Positions 1-6,074 of a DNA stretch of 15,581 bases are shown here, in pieces. The stretch's first letter is position 1; every line of letters starts with the position of its first letter. Origin of the DNA: Candidatus Symbiobacter sp. GTDB taxonomy: Bacteria; Pseudomonadota; Alphaproteobacteria; Elsterales; Elsteraceae. The DNA is taken from contig JASGCR010000018.1 in NCBI GenBank assembly GCA_030054015.1, positions 1 through 15,581 of the forward strand, read 5' to 3'. Position numbers and translations under genes: made by a program. The notes under the pieces are model-generated. The model worked only from the letters and a program-made list of their open reading frames with translations. It had not been told where the DNA came from and searched no databases.

Positions 1-54
1 TTCCTAAGCAGGAAGGGGGGGTCATAATCAGAATTCTTTAGGAAACGGGGTATA
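1..54. mobile_element. Right end of a MITE-like nested-hairpin repeat (copy C, cut by the window edge)
   Basis: Bases 1-23 match the last 23 bases of the right terminal hairpin of two longer copies (10594-10623 and 11697-11726). The following 31 bases match their outer flank, which reads GATTCTTTGGGAA then GAGTATA in those copies and ends here in TATA at 51-54. Only this end is in the window. It lies inside a ParE-like reading frame and supplies that frame's last codons and its stop. Confidence 0.8.
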
Positions 55-153
55 ATATTCTTCGGCTTTGGACTCGCCAAAATTTTCACGCGAATAGCGG
101 TAGACTCCCAACAAATCATTTTCCGCATCAAATGAAAAACTATACCCGCTCAC
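28..153 (-). pseudogene. parE: ParE-family toxin gene, truncated by the MITE-like repeat
   Basis: A 41-residue reading frame begins with GTG at 153 and overlaps the antitoxin stop in a GTGA junction, the usual coupling of parD and parE. It reads MSGYSFSFDAENDLLGVYRY then SRENFGESKAEEYY, which has the N-terminal pattern of RelE/ParE toxins (an A/E-rich DLLGVYRYS helix, then FG..KAEEY). ParE toxins are usually about 90-100 residues. After residue 34 the frame runs into the TATA end of the repeat, gains seven repeat-encoded residues and stops at 28-30. The missing two thirds should lie beyond the left window edge if the repeat simply inserted here. The product is almost certainly non-toxic as it stands. 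The family call rests on short sequence and position. Confidence 0.65.
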
Positions 154-389
154 GCAACGAATCCGCTTCGGGCTATGGTCAGGATTTCATCTGCCGAGCG
201 CGGACTGCGACCCGAGGCCAGTCCCTTCGCCAATTCACGGTCTAATTCTGCCGATTGCGTTGCACGATTTTGATCTTGACGCACGAGGTCGAGCAAGAAA
301 TCGACCGTTCGGGCGAAATTACCCTCTTTGGCACGTGACTGCGCCCACATCATCAGATCGTCCGGCATTTCCAATGAAAGATTTGTCAT
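150..389 (-). CDS. parD: ParD-like antitoxin (ribbon-helix-helix type)
   Basis: This 79-residue protein starts at ATG 389 (TNLSLEMPDDL...); a TTG at 404 would add five residues. The N-terminal strand plus the two helices of MPDDLMMWAQSRAKEGNFAR and TVDFLLDLVRQDQNR fit the DNA-binding fold of ParD antitoxins. The acidic C-terminal tail, with GLASGRSPRSADEIL, is typical of the segment that wraps the toxin. In the family the antitoxin neutralises ParE and represses its own operon. The stop codon overlaps the GTG of the parE fragment, so the pair was one translationally coupled unit. With the toxin interrupted, this is probably an orphan antitoxin. Recognition is by pattern; no key residue proves it. 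Confidence 0.7.
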   Translation of the reverse strand: MTNLSLEMPDDLMMWAQSRAKEGNFARTVDFLLDLVRQDQNRATQSAELDRELAKGLASGRSPRSADEILTIARSGFVA

Positions 390-478
390 GGTGGCGACAC
401 TCAAATGATTTGCGTTTGATTAAACACGTGATTCAATCATACCGTAAAGATGCCCAAAAAACAACCAAAATTCTTTGC

Positions 479-1582
479 TCACACATTAAACCGGAAATGG
501 AAAATATCGCCATCTTGAACGAGATATTCCTTGCCTTCCAGCCGCATTTTGCCGGCTTCCTTGGCGGCAGCCTCGCCGCCGCAACTGACGAAATCCTGGT
601 ACGAAATGGTCTCGGCGCGGATGAACCCTTTTTCAAAATCAGTGTGGATGGCACCGGCGGCCTGGGGGGCCAGCGACCCCTGGGTCACCGTCCAGGCGTG
701 GGCTTCCTTTGGCCCGATGGTGAAAAACGTCAATAAGCCCAATAAATGATAACCCGCGTGAATGACCCGCGCCAGGCCGGGCTCGGACAACCCCAAATCG
801 GCCAAAAACGCAGCCTTATCCTCGGTACCCAATGTCGCTATTTCGGCCTCGATATTGGCCGAGATGACGACGCATTGGCTGCCCTCGGATTTGGCTTTGG
901 CGGCGACTTTGGCGGAAAAATCATTGCCGGATTTGGCATCATTCTCGGCGACATTGGCGACGTACAAAACCGGCTTGGCGGTAATCAGATTCAAACTTTT
1001 CCACAATTTTTGTTGGTCGGGCGCGATGTGTTGGGCGGCGTTGCGGGCTGGCCTTCCGGCATTTAATTCCGCCAAAGCCTGGTCAACCAATTCCAACAGA
1101 GCGAGCGATTCTTTGTCGCCGCCTTTGGCTTTTTTCGCCAAATTGGTTTGGCGTTTTTCCAGCCCCTCTAAATCGGCGAGCAGCAACTCGGTTTCGACAA
1201 TTTCGGCATCGCGGATGGGGTCAACCCCGCCCATCACATGGGTGACATCGCCATCGATAAAACAACGCAAAACATGGACAATCGCGTCGGTTTCACGGAT
1301 ATTGCCGAGAAATTGATTGCCGAGTCCCTCGCCTTTGGACGCGCCGCGCACCAGCCCGGCAATATCGACAAATTCCAATTGCGTCGGGATAATTTTGGCC
1401 GAATGCGCCAATGCGGCCAATTTGTCCAACCGCGCATCCGGCACCGCCACCCGCCCAATATTGGGGTCGATGGTACAGAACGGGTAATTGGCCGCCTCGG
1501 CCGCTTGGGTTTCGGTTAAGGCGTTGAATAAAGTGGATTTTCCCACATTTGGTAAGCCCACAATGCCACAATTAAACCCCAT
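479..1582 (-). CDS. ychF: Redox-responsive ATPase/GTPase YchF (OLA1 family)
   Basis: This 367-residue protein has the usual length for YchF, a ribosome-associated P-loop NTPase of the Obg group that prefers ATP. It starts MGFNCGIVGLPNVGKSTLFN: the P-loop GLPNVGKST is at residues 9-17, the G3 segment DIAGLVRGAS follows, and the G4 position reads NVAE instead of NKxD, the YchF signature. A coiled-coil insert (LEGLEKRQTNLAKKAKGG) and the C-terminal TGS domain (FFTIGPKEAHAWTV to the end) are present. ATG 1582 is chosen because the family begins with these residues and AAAGGGG lies just upstream. The frame stays open to 1849, but that extension translates the repeats at 1683-1844. The downstream neighbour on this strand is parD; no operon partner such as pth is visible. 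Confidence 0.97.
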   Translation of the reverse strand: MGFNCGIVGLPNVGKSTLFNALTETQAAEAANYPFCTIDPNIGRVAVPDARLDKLAALAHSAKIIPTQLEFVDIAGLVRGASKGEGLGNQFLGNIRETDAIVHVLRCFIDGDVTHVMGGVDPIRDAEIVETELLLADLEGLEKRQTNLAKKAKGGDKESLALLELVDQALAELNAGRPARNAAQHIAPDQQKLWKSLNLITAKPVLYVANVAENDAKSGNDFSAKVAAKAKSEGSQCVVISANIEAEIATLGTEDKAAFLADLGLSEPGLARVIHAGYHLLGLLTFFTIGPKEAHAWTVTQGSLAPQAAGAIHTDFEKGFIRAETISYQDFVSCGGEAAAKEAGKMRLEGKEYLVQDGDIFHFRFNV

Positions 1583-1682
1583 ATTGCCGTACCCCTTTGT
1601 CCCAAAGATGATGCCACCCCAAAATGACTGCGGGCAAAATTGCACAAAAACCAAATCGAAACAAGCTTTGCCGCGCGACCTC

Positions 1683-1844
1683 AAGAGCGTCATTCCCCGC
1701 CGCCGCTTGGCGGTCGGGTAATCCCCCAGGAGTATTATAGGCAAAAAAAAGAGCGTCATTACCCGCCGCCGCTTGGCGGTCGGGTAATCCCCCAGGAGTA
1801 TTGTGGCAATAATACGCCTGGTGGGTAATGACGCTCTTTTTTTT
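1683..1844. repeat. Cloverleaf-like palindromic repeat with a second, partial tandem copy
   Basis: Two direct copies about 56 bp long start at 1683 and 1749 (66-bp period) and share AAGAGCGTCATT, CCCGCCGCCGCTTGGCGGTC and GGGTAATCCCCCAGGAGTATT. The second copy is embedded in a larger dyad: 1743-1764 and 1823-1844 are perfect 22-bp inverted repeats, with A8 at the left end and T8 at the right. Inside are two more hairpins, CCGCC-GCTT-GGCGG (near 1767-1780) and CCAGG.GTATT / AATAC.CCTGG (near 1792-1820), giving a three-way junction. The A8/T8 ends make it look like a terminator on either strand, but the flanking genes both point away from it, so a dispersed repeat is more likely. Confidence 0.8.
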
Positions 1845-1893
1845 GACATTCCCTTTTTTGACGCTCTTTAAGTTGCTTTTTACTTGCAGTTTC

Positions 1894-1923
1894 TTGTCAT
1901 GATTGGTAAACATAACGGATAAA
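1894..1923 (+). promoter_or_regulatory. Possible promoter for the hemerythrin-like gene
   Basis: TTGTCA at 1894-1899 (5/6 to the -35 consensus) is followed after 18 bp by GATAAA at 1918-1923 (4/6 to -10). Transcription would begin near 1930 and leave a leader of about 34 bases before ATG 1964. It lies just beyond the T8 end of the palindromic repeat. Confidence 0.35.
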
Positions 1924-1963
1924 ATTTCCTTGCTGTTTGGCACCTTATGTAAAGGTCATGCTT

Positions 1964-2371
1964 ATGGATATGTCAAAATTTCACTCCCAACATATGGATG
2001 CGGCGACGCAGCTTACCGCGCTCGAAGGAATTTTAGGCAAAGGCCAAATCGATCCGGTTGAGGCGTCCGAGGCCTTGATCGTTTTGGCATCGCGGTTGAA
2101 TTTCCATCTCTCGATGGAAGATAAATTTTTATATCCCAAGGCGGCGCAATCGCATGATGCCGAATTGCGTGATTTGGCGCAAAAAATGCAGACCGAAATG
2201 GCGGGATTGTCCGAAGAATTCACCCGCTATGTCAAAAAATGGTCGCCCAACGAGATCAAAGCCGATACCCAGGAATTTGTTTCCCATTCCCATCGCGTGG
2301 TTAATGCCCTCAAAGACCGCATTCACCGCGAAGAAAATTTTTTCTACCCGATGGTACAGGCGAAATTGTAA
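1964..2371 (+). CDS. Hemerythrin-like (HHE) metal-binding protein
   Basis: This 135-residue, all-helical protein resembles the hemerythrin/HHE cation-binding domain, a four-helix bundle that binds a di-iron site and serves in oxygen or NO handling or iron sensing. Likely ligands are His7/His10 (KFHSQH), His48 and Glu52 in FHLSMEDKFLYP, His108/His110 (SHSH) and the His121 region in IHREENFFYP. The paired ED..LYP and EEN.FYP motifs are typical. ATG 1964 is preferred because AAAGG at 1951-1955 is eight bases upstream. ATG 1958 and a TTG at 1937 are also in frame. It has no signal peptide or membrane segment, so it should be cytoplasmic. It stands alone between a repeat and a convergent gene four bases away. 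The exact role is unknown. Confidence 0.85.
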   Translation: MDMSKFHSQHMDAATQLTALEGILGKGQIDPVEASEALIVLASRLNFHLSMEDKFLYPKAAQSHDAELRDLAQKMQTEMAGLSEEFTRYVKKWSPNEIKADTQEFVSHSHRVVNALKDRIHREENFFYPMVQAKL

Positions 2372-2375
2372 ACCG

Positions 2376-3029
2376 TTACAACCTTGCATTAATGCGGTTG
2401 CGCAAGAACACCAGGCTGTCAATGGCAAATTGCTGCGCCGGGGCCGAAGCCAAAGCTGCCCCAATCTGGGCTGTCAGTGGCTCGTTGGGATAATAAACCA
2501 GGCGGTATTGGTCAAGCGTGGGGGCCGAGGCCACGACATATTTGCCTGGCCCCATCATGTCTTTGTTGTTGCCCCCCAGCCAATGATGAAAAAAATCAGC
2601 GACATAGATTTTGCCCTCATCATCCAAAACCGTCCAGGCATGAAAGCCATTTTTAAGGCTGGAGTGATCGGGGGCGGGGGGCAGCCCGTAAAAACTTTCG
2701 GGATTGCGGCGGGACATCACCATTAATCCGCCCAAACTAATCCCAATTTTAACTTGCAACAAAGATTCGAGCAAATAAGCCAAACTGCCCGCATAAAGCA
2801 AAACCGTATTGGCATCTTGATTGACCACCATGGGAAAGCCCGCCAGATCAAGTTTCTCGCCCGCTTTACGTTCGATCATGGTGGCCAGGCTGGCGTGAAT
2901 ATCCAGCCAATTCGGTAAATCCCGAAATCCTAATTTGCGCATATTGGGTACATGCGGGCGCAATTGCATAAATTGCACATCGCATAATCCCGCGCCATCT
3001 GGGGTCATACCTGGGGTAATATCGAACAA
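2376..3029 (-). CDS. Protein of unknown function, possibly of the transglutaminase/cysteine-protease-like fold
   Basis: I do not recognise this 217-residue protein with certainty. The start is taken as TTG 3029 (M of MFDITPGMTPDG), because GAGGA lies five to six bases upstream; an in-frame ATG seven codons in is the alternative. The middle has a helix (NTVLLYAGSLAYLLESLLQ) followed by strands and FHAWTVLDDEGKIYVADFFH, with His130 and Asp145. This is the His-then-Asp layout of transglutaminase-like and papain-like folds. The cysteine expected near the start of that helix is not visible (QDANTVL). DUF2026-type proteins are a guess only. No signal peptide or membrane segment is seen. It is transcribed away from the FemAB-like gene, from a shared palindromic promoter region, and ends four bases from the hemerythrin-like gene. 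Confidence 0.6.
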   Translation of the reverse strand: MFDITPGMTPDGAGLCDVQFMQLRPHVPNMRKLGFRDLPNWLDIHASLATMIERKAGEKLDLAGFPMVVNQDANTVLLYAGSLAYLLESLLQVKIGISLGGLMVMSRRNPESFYGLPPAPDHSSLKNGFHAWTVLDDEGKIYVADFFHHWLGGNNKDMMGPGKYVVASAPTLDQYRLVYYPNEPLTAQIGAALASAPAQQFAIDSLVFLRNRINARL

Positions 3030-3076
3030 TTTCTTCCTCGTACATTAAGAAATGCTTAGGACTGTGCCATAATGGG

Positions 3077-3112
3077 ATTAGACTTGACAAGTTGTATATT
3101 GTCAAGTCTAAC
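3077..3112. promoter_or_regulatory. Palindromic, face-to-face overlapping promoter pair
   Basis: A perfect 13-bp inverted repeat (TTAGACTTGACAA, 3078-3090; TTGTCAAGTCTAA, 3099-3111) has an 8-bp centre. On the plus strand TTGACA (3084-3089), a 17-bp spacer and TCTAAC (3107-3112) form a promoter. On the minus strand TTGACA (3105-3100), 17 bp and TCTAAT (3082-3077) form another. The -35 of each lies inside the spacer of the other. The minus promoter would start about 40 bases before TTG 3029, and the plus promoter about 28 bases before ATG 3147. The dyad could also bind a repressor or form an RNA hairpin. Confidence 0.6.
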
Positions 3113-3146
3113 ACAAGAAAATCGCACGCGGGATTTTTTGGCATGG

Positions 3147-4352
3147 ATGGCAATGGATTACGTTGGCAAAAATAATTTTCCTTTGACCCTTCAGCTTGGT
3201 GAAAGCGGGGGCGATGGCGGGGGCGGGGGCGTGAGCAGAATCGCGGCGGCGGACTGGCATCGCTGCGCCGGTACTGAAAAAAATCCATTTTTACGCCATG
3301 AGTTTCTGACGGCGTTAGAGGAATCCGGTTCGGTTGGTGGCGCAACGGGCTGGCACCCGCTGCCGCTCATTGGACGCGATGGACAGGGCAAAATTATTGC
3401 CGTGGCCCCGCTTTATGGCAAAGACCATTCTTATGGCGAATATGTGTTCGACCAACCCTGGGCGGCGGCCTTTGCCCAGGCGGGCGGGGCCTATTATCCC
3501 AAATTACAGATGGCCGTGCCGTTTACGCCGGTGGCCGGGCCGCGCTTCCTGGTCGCCGCCGATGCGCCGCCTGGGGTGCGCGATGGGTTGGTGCGCGGGT
3601 TAAAGATGCTCTGTCACGACCAGGGGTACTCTGGTGTTCATGCCACCTTTGTGGCCAGGGATTGCGGGGATGAGGCCGCGTTTTTGGCGGCGGGATTTCT
3701 GCCGCGTTACGATTATCAATTTCATTGGCATAACCCTGGATACGAGGATTTTGACGGGTTTTTGGCGGCATTGAACCACCGCAAACGCAAAGCCATCAAA
3801 AAAGAACGCGCCGCGGCGACGCAATTGGGATTGGACATCGTCACCCTGGTGGGCGATGCGATTAAACCGCATCATTGGGACGGGTTTTACCGTTGTTACC
3901 GCGCGACATCGGGCCGCAAATGGGGCAATGCCTATTTAACCCGCGATTTTTTCACCCGCATTGGCGAGACCATGAAACATGACATTGTCTTGATTTTGGC
4001 GATGGAGGGTGCGCAAGTGGTAGGTGGCGCGATCAATTTCCGCGGCGGAGATGTTTTATACGGCCGCAATTGGGGCTGTTTGGCGGAAATCCCGTTTCTG
4101 CATTTTGAATGTTGTTATTACCGCGCGATTGAGTTTGCGATTGAGCATGGATTATCACGGGTTGAAGCCGGCGCCCAGGGATTGCACAAAATCAAACGTG
4201 GCTATCTGCCCAGCCGCACCCAAAGTTTCCATTATTTGGCGCACCCCGGTTTGGCGCGGGCGGTGGGCGAATTTTTGGATCACGAAAGGCGAGGGATTGA
4301 GGAAAATATCTCCGCCCTCATGCAGGAATCGCCGTTTCGGGAGGGGGGATAA
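3147..4352 (+). CDS. FemAB-like GNAT-fold acyltransferase (COG3146 / DUF482)
   Basis: This protein, about 401 residues long, matches in outline the FemAB_like/DUF482 family, predicted peptidogalycan or cell-surface aminoacyl/acyltransferases with two GNAT-like lobes. Recognisable pieces include NPFLRHEFLTALEESG, WHPLPLIGRDGQGKIIAVAP, YVFDQPWAAAF, PKLQMAVPFTPVAGPRFL, LNHRKRKAIKKERA, FYRCYRATSGRKWGNAYLTR and EAGAQGLHKIKRGYLP, in family order. The start is uncertain. The open frame begins at 3072, but that start lies upstream of the predicted transcription start. ATG 3147, ATG 3153 and GTG 3231 (just before the conserved VSRIAAADWHRC) are all possible. The segment before 3231 is a low-complexity, glycine-rich stretch and may not be translated. 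The gene ends only two bases before the restriction-cassette operator, so the cassette was fitted tightly behind it. The substrate is unknown. Confidence 0.85.
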   Translation: MAMDYVGKNNFPLTLQLGESGGDGGGGGVSRIAAADWHRCAGTEKNPFLRHEFLTALEESGSVGGATGWHPLPLIGRDGQGKIIAVAPLYGKDHSYGEYVFDQPWAAAFAQAGGAYYPKLQMAVPFTPVAGPRFLVAADAPPGVRDGLVRGLKMLCHDQGYSGVHATFVARDCGDEAAFLAAGFLPRYDYQFHWHNPGYEDFDGFLAALNHRKRKAIKKERAAATQLGLDIVTLVGDAIKPHHWDGFYRCYRATSGRKWGNAYLTRDFFTRIGETMKHDIVLILAMEGAQVVGGAINFRGGDVLYGRNWGCLAEIPFLHFECCYYRAIEFAIEHGLSRVEAGAQGLHKIKRGYLPSRTQSFHYLAHPGLARAVGEFLDHERRGIEENISALMQESPFREGG

Positions 4353-4353
4353 A

Positions 4354-4371
4354 ATCCGAATTTGGGATATT
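4354..4371 (+). promoter_or_regulatory. Candidate C-protein operator upstream of the R-M regulator
   Basis: The sequence ATCCGAATTTGGGATATT matches 15 of 18 bases of the site upstream of the methyltransferase (5994-6011, minus strand). Its core is the dyad ATCC-N7-GGAT. It lies 26-43 bases before ATG 4397 and overlaps a possible -35 (TTGGGA, 4362-4367), with a weak -10 (TAATTT, 4385-4390) placed for a leaderless transcript. A further GGAT at 4347-4350 forms a second, closer dyad with the ATCC. Confidence 0.65.
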
Positions 4372-4396
4372 TTATATTTTTTGGTAATTTTTAACA

Positions 4397-4639
4397 ATGA
4401 AACGCAACCCGCTCTATGGAATTTTGCATGAGTCACTAACCAATGCTCGTATTGGGAAGAACATGACGCAATTACAAATTGCCAATTGCCTGAACCGGCC
4501 CCAATCCTTTGTTTCAAAGTATGAATCTGGTGAAAGGCGTTTGGACGTCATTGAGTTCTTAATGGTATGCGAGATTTTAGCAATTGATCCCGAAGCGGTC
4601 ATTAAGGAACTTAAAATTGCCGCCAATAAATCAACCTAA
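4397..4639 (+). CDS. XRE-family HTH regulator, likely restriction-modification controller (C) protein
   Basis: This 80-residue protein is a single Cro/C1-type helix-turn-helix domain. The HTH spans about residues 23-44 (MTQLQIANCLNRPQSFVSKY, then ESGERRLD), with the typical SKYESGERRLD turn and the helix EFLMVCEILAID. Size and position, immediately upstream of and overlapping an endonuclease gene, are those of C proteins, which time restriction after methylation in type II systems. ATG 4397 is chosen because helix 1 (LYGILHESLTNARIG) needs it; an internal ATG at 4463 would delete that helix. No clear ribosome site precedes it, which suits a leaderless message. The likely target is the repeated 18-bp site at 4354-4371 and 5994-6011, so it probably acts on both its own operon and the methyltransferase. 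The DNA is AT-richer than its neighbours, suggesting transfer. Confidence 0.85.
   Translation: MKRNPLYGILHESLTNARIGKNMTQLQIANCLNRPQSFVSKYESGERRLDVIEFLMVCEILAIDPEAVIKELKIAANKST
4604..4619 (+). promoter_or_regulatory. Ribosome-binding site fixing a TTG start for the endonuclease
   Basis: AAGGA at 4604-4608 lies eight bases before TTG 4617-4619, inside the end of the C gene. The endonuclease frame contains no ATG or GTG in its N-terminal part, so this site selects TTG 4617 over TTG 4584. Confidence 0.6.
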
Positions 4640-5228
4640 CATTTTAGAGCGATGGGGAATTACCATCGAACAACTCACCGAACTTGTAGATCAGAACCCA
4701 AGTTTGCGTGGTATCTTGTTAGGTTATGTTGCCGAAACAAAATTTCGGGATTTATGCCTCAACCATCCTCTGATCACTGATCTGGGGAAAGGGGACGACC
4801 ATGACCGTCGCCAAAAAGGGGATCGAAAAATTCGCTATAAGGACAGAGAATTTATCGTTGAAGTCAAAAGCTTACAAACCAAAACATGTACAAACCTAGA
4901 AGGAGAGAAGTGGGTTGGAAAGGCACAAGTAGATGGATCAGATCGAAGGATCGTCACCTTTTCTGATGGCACACAGCTTAATACGACTTTATTGTTAAAA
5001 GGACAATTTGATATTTTGGCTATCAATTGCTTTGCGTTTGGCAACCGGTGGAGATTTATTTTTTGTAAAAACGAGGATTTGCCAAATTCAAATTTTAAAA
5101 AATATGCCCCAGAGCAGCATAAGTCACTTATTGCTTCTTTGGTAACGGTCAACTGGCCTCCGGCTCCGCCCTTCACCGATAACTTGATTCAATTAATGGA
5201 AAGTTTTTTTAGGGACAAATACAAATAA
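4617..5228 (+). CDS. Type II restriction endonuclease, PD-(D/E)XK fold
   Basis: This 203-residue protein (from TTG 4617; the frame is open from TTG 4584) is called a restriction enzyme from its fold motif and context. A PD-(D/E)XK site is visible: Asp69 in KGDRKIRYKD, then Glu82 and Lys84 in FIVEVKSLQ, with a preceding helix GILLGYVAETKFRD that could supply another acidic residue. The C-terminal half (WVGKAQVDGSDRRIVTFSDG, FDILAINCFAFGNRWRFIF) resembles endonucleases that bind a flipped-out or conserved site, but I cannot name the recognition sequence. It overlaps the C gene by 23 bases, so both should be cotranscribed and translationally linked. It is convergent with the methyltransferase, leaving six bases between stops. 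A TTG start and dependence on the C gene would keep its dose low. AT-rich composition supports horizontal gain. Confidence 0.85.
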   Translation: MPPINQPNILERWGITIEQLTELVDQNPSLRGILLGYVAETKFRDLCLNHPLITDLGKGDDHDRRQKGDRKIRYKDREFIVEVKSLQTKTCTNLEGEKWVGKAQVDGSDRRIVTFSDGTQLNTTLLLKGQFDILAINCFAFGNRWRFIFCKNEDLPNSNFKKYAPEQHKSLIASLVTVNWPPAPPFTDNLIQLMESFFRDKYK

Positions 5229-5234
5229 ACTCAA

Positions 5235-5984
5235 TCATCCTCTCATAGAAGATAATTTTTTACCCTTTGGCACCTTAATAAATACCAAGAAATAACTGTG
5301 ATTTTTTCTGGCATGAACTTGTTTAATCAATCTGGAAACCGAGGCTTTATTCTGCCTCATCACCACAAATAAGTCCTTGGTATAAAAACCAATCTCTTGG
5401 AAATAGTTTATGATTTCAACATGCGTAAGCCATTGGCGATTTGCCGACACTTCGTCTTGGCATTTTACGATTGCTACGCCATTTTCTTTTAATACACGCA
5501 ACGCCTCTCTCCCGGCTTTGCAATATAAGTCTGTTACCGCCGCGTGCCATTTTGGACCATCGCCATTTTGTTCGTTACCGTTTGAGTAATAATTCCTGAA
5601 ACTTATATGCGAGCCACCGCCAGCTTTGTGCAATTTTTCTGACCGAAGCAAGCCTTCCATGTAGGGGGGATCAATAACAATGGCATCAAATGAGGCATCA
5701 TCATAAGGCAAGGCGCGACAATCTATCCCTTCAGCAATATCCGAGGTAACAAGATGATATTGCCTGCGATCAACGTTTTTCCAGAACACCCCCGTCCCAT
5801 AGGTAACATCCGCAATTTTGGCACCTATTGGTACATGCAGCGCAAGTATTTGTGGAAAAACTTCTGCATTTCCACAATTATGCGCGGACATAACGACATT
5901 GCTGGTTGAAATTCCGCCTTGGATGCGTTTTTTTGACGATAATGTTTGCTGAAAGAGCGGAATTTGGCTGTAACTTTTTTCCAT
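5235..5984 (-). CDS. DNA methyltransferase (DPPY type, N6-adenine or N4-cytosine), modification partner
   Basis: This 249-residue protein carries an S-adenosylmethionine-binding motif I (ADVTYGTGVFW, about residues 58-68), an acidic motif II residue (SDIAEGIDC, Asp82) and the catalytic motif IV DPPY at 105-108, in that order. DPPY enzymes methylate exocyclic amino groups of adenine, or of cytosine at N4. Later elements (REALRVLKENGVAIVKCQDE, HVEIINYFQEIGFYTKDLFV, NHSYFLVFIKV) match the rest of the catalytic fold. The small size leaves no large separate recognition domain; HKAGGGSHISFRNYYSNGNE may carry it. It should protect the host sites cut by the neighbouring endonuclease. ATG 5984 lies about seven bases after a candidate -10, so the message may be leaderless. 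The likely C operator sits in the promoter spacer. Specificity cannot be read from the sequence. Confidence 0.9.
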   Translation of the reverse strand: MEKSYSQIPLFQQTLSSKKRIQGGISTSNVVMSAHNCGNAEVFPQILALHVPIGAKIADVTYGTGVFWKNVDRRQYHLVTSDIAEGIDCRALPYDDASFDAIVIDPPYMEGLLRSEKLHKAGGGSHISFRNYYSNGNEQNGDGPKWHAAVTDLYCKAGREALRVLKENGVAIVKCQDEVSANRQWLTHVEIINYFQEIGFYTKDLFVVMRQNKASVSRLIKQVHARKNHSYFLVFIKVPKGKKLSSMRG

Positions 5985-5991
5985 AGTTCAC

Positions 5992-6019
5992 AGAATATCC
6001 TATTTTCGGATAATAGCAA
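5992..6019 (-). promoter_or_regulatory. Candidate methyltransferase promoter with embedded C-protein operator
   Basis: On the minus strand TTGCTA (6019-6014) and TATTCT (5997-5992) are 16 bp apart, each 4/6 to consensus, and point to a start at about 5985, next to ATG 5984. The spacer contains ATCCGAAAATAGGATATT (6011-5994), the near-copy of the site before the C gene. Here its dyad is TATCC-N7-GGATA. A protein bound between -35 and -10 would be expected to repress. Confidence 0.6.
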
Positions 6020-6074
6020 GAAATTTTTTAAAAGGAATGACCTTACCCTGATATTTTCTGTAATGGTTGACCCC

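Noticed and set aside
1743..1844. Ordinary rho-independent terminator
   Set aside because: Both flanking genes start beyond it and read away from it, and it has extra internal stems and a partial duplicate. It is better described as a repeat.
1583..1849. N-terminal extension of YchF to 456 residues
   Set aside because: The extra residues translate the palindromic repeats; the family starts at MGFNCGIVG (ATG 1582), which has a ribosome site.
3072..3146. First ATG of the FemAB-like frame
   Set aside because: It lies upstream of the predicted transcription start, and the encoded residues are simply the palindrome read as protein.
2866..3345. 159-residue minus-strand open frame
   Set aside because: Low-complexity, Pro/Arg-rich translation overlapping two supported genes and the palindromic promoter region.
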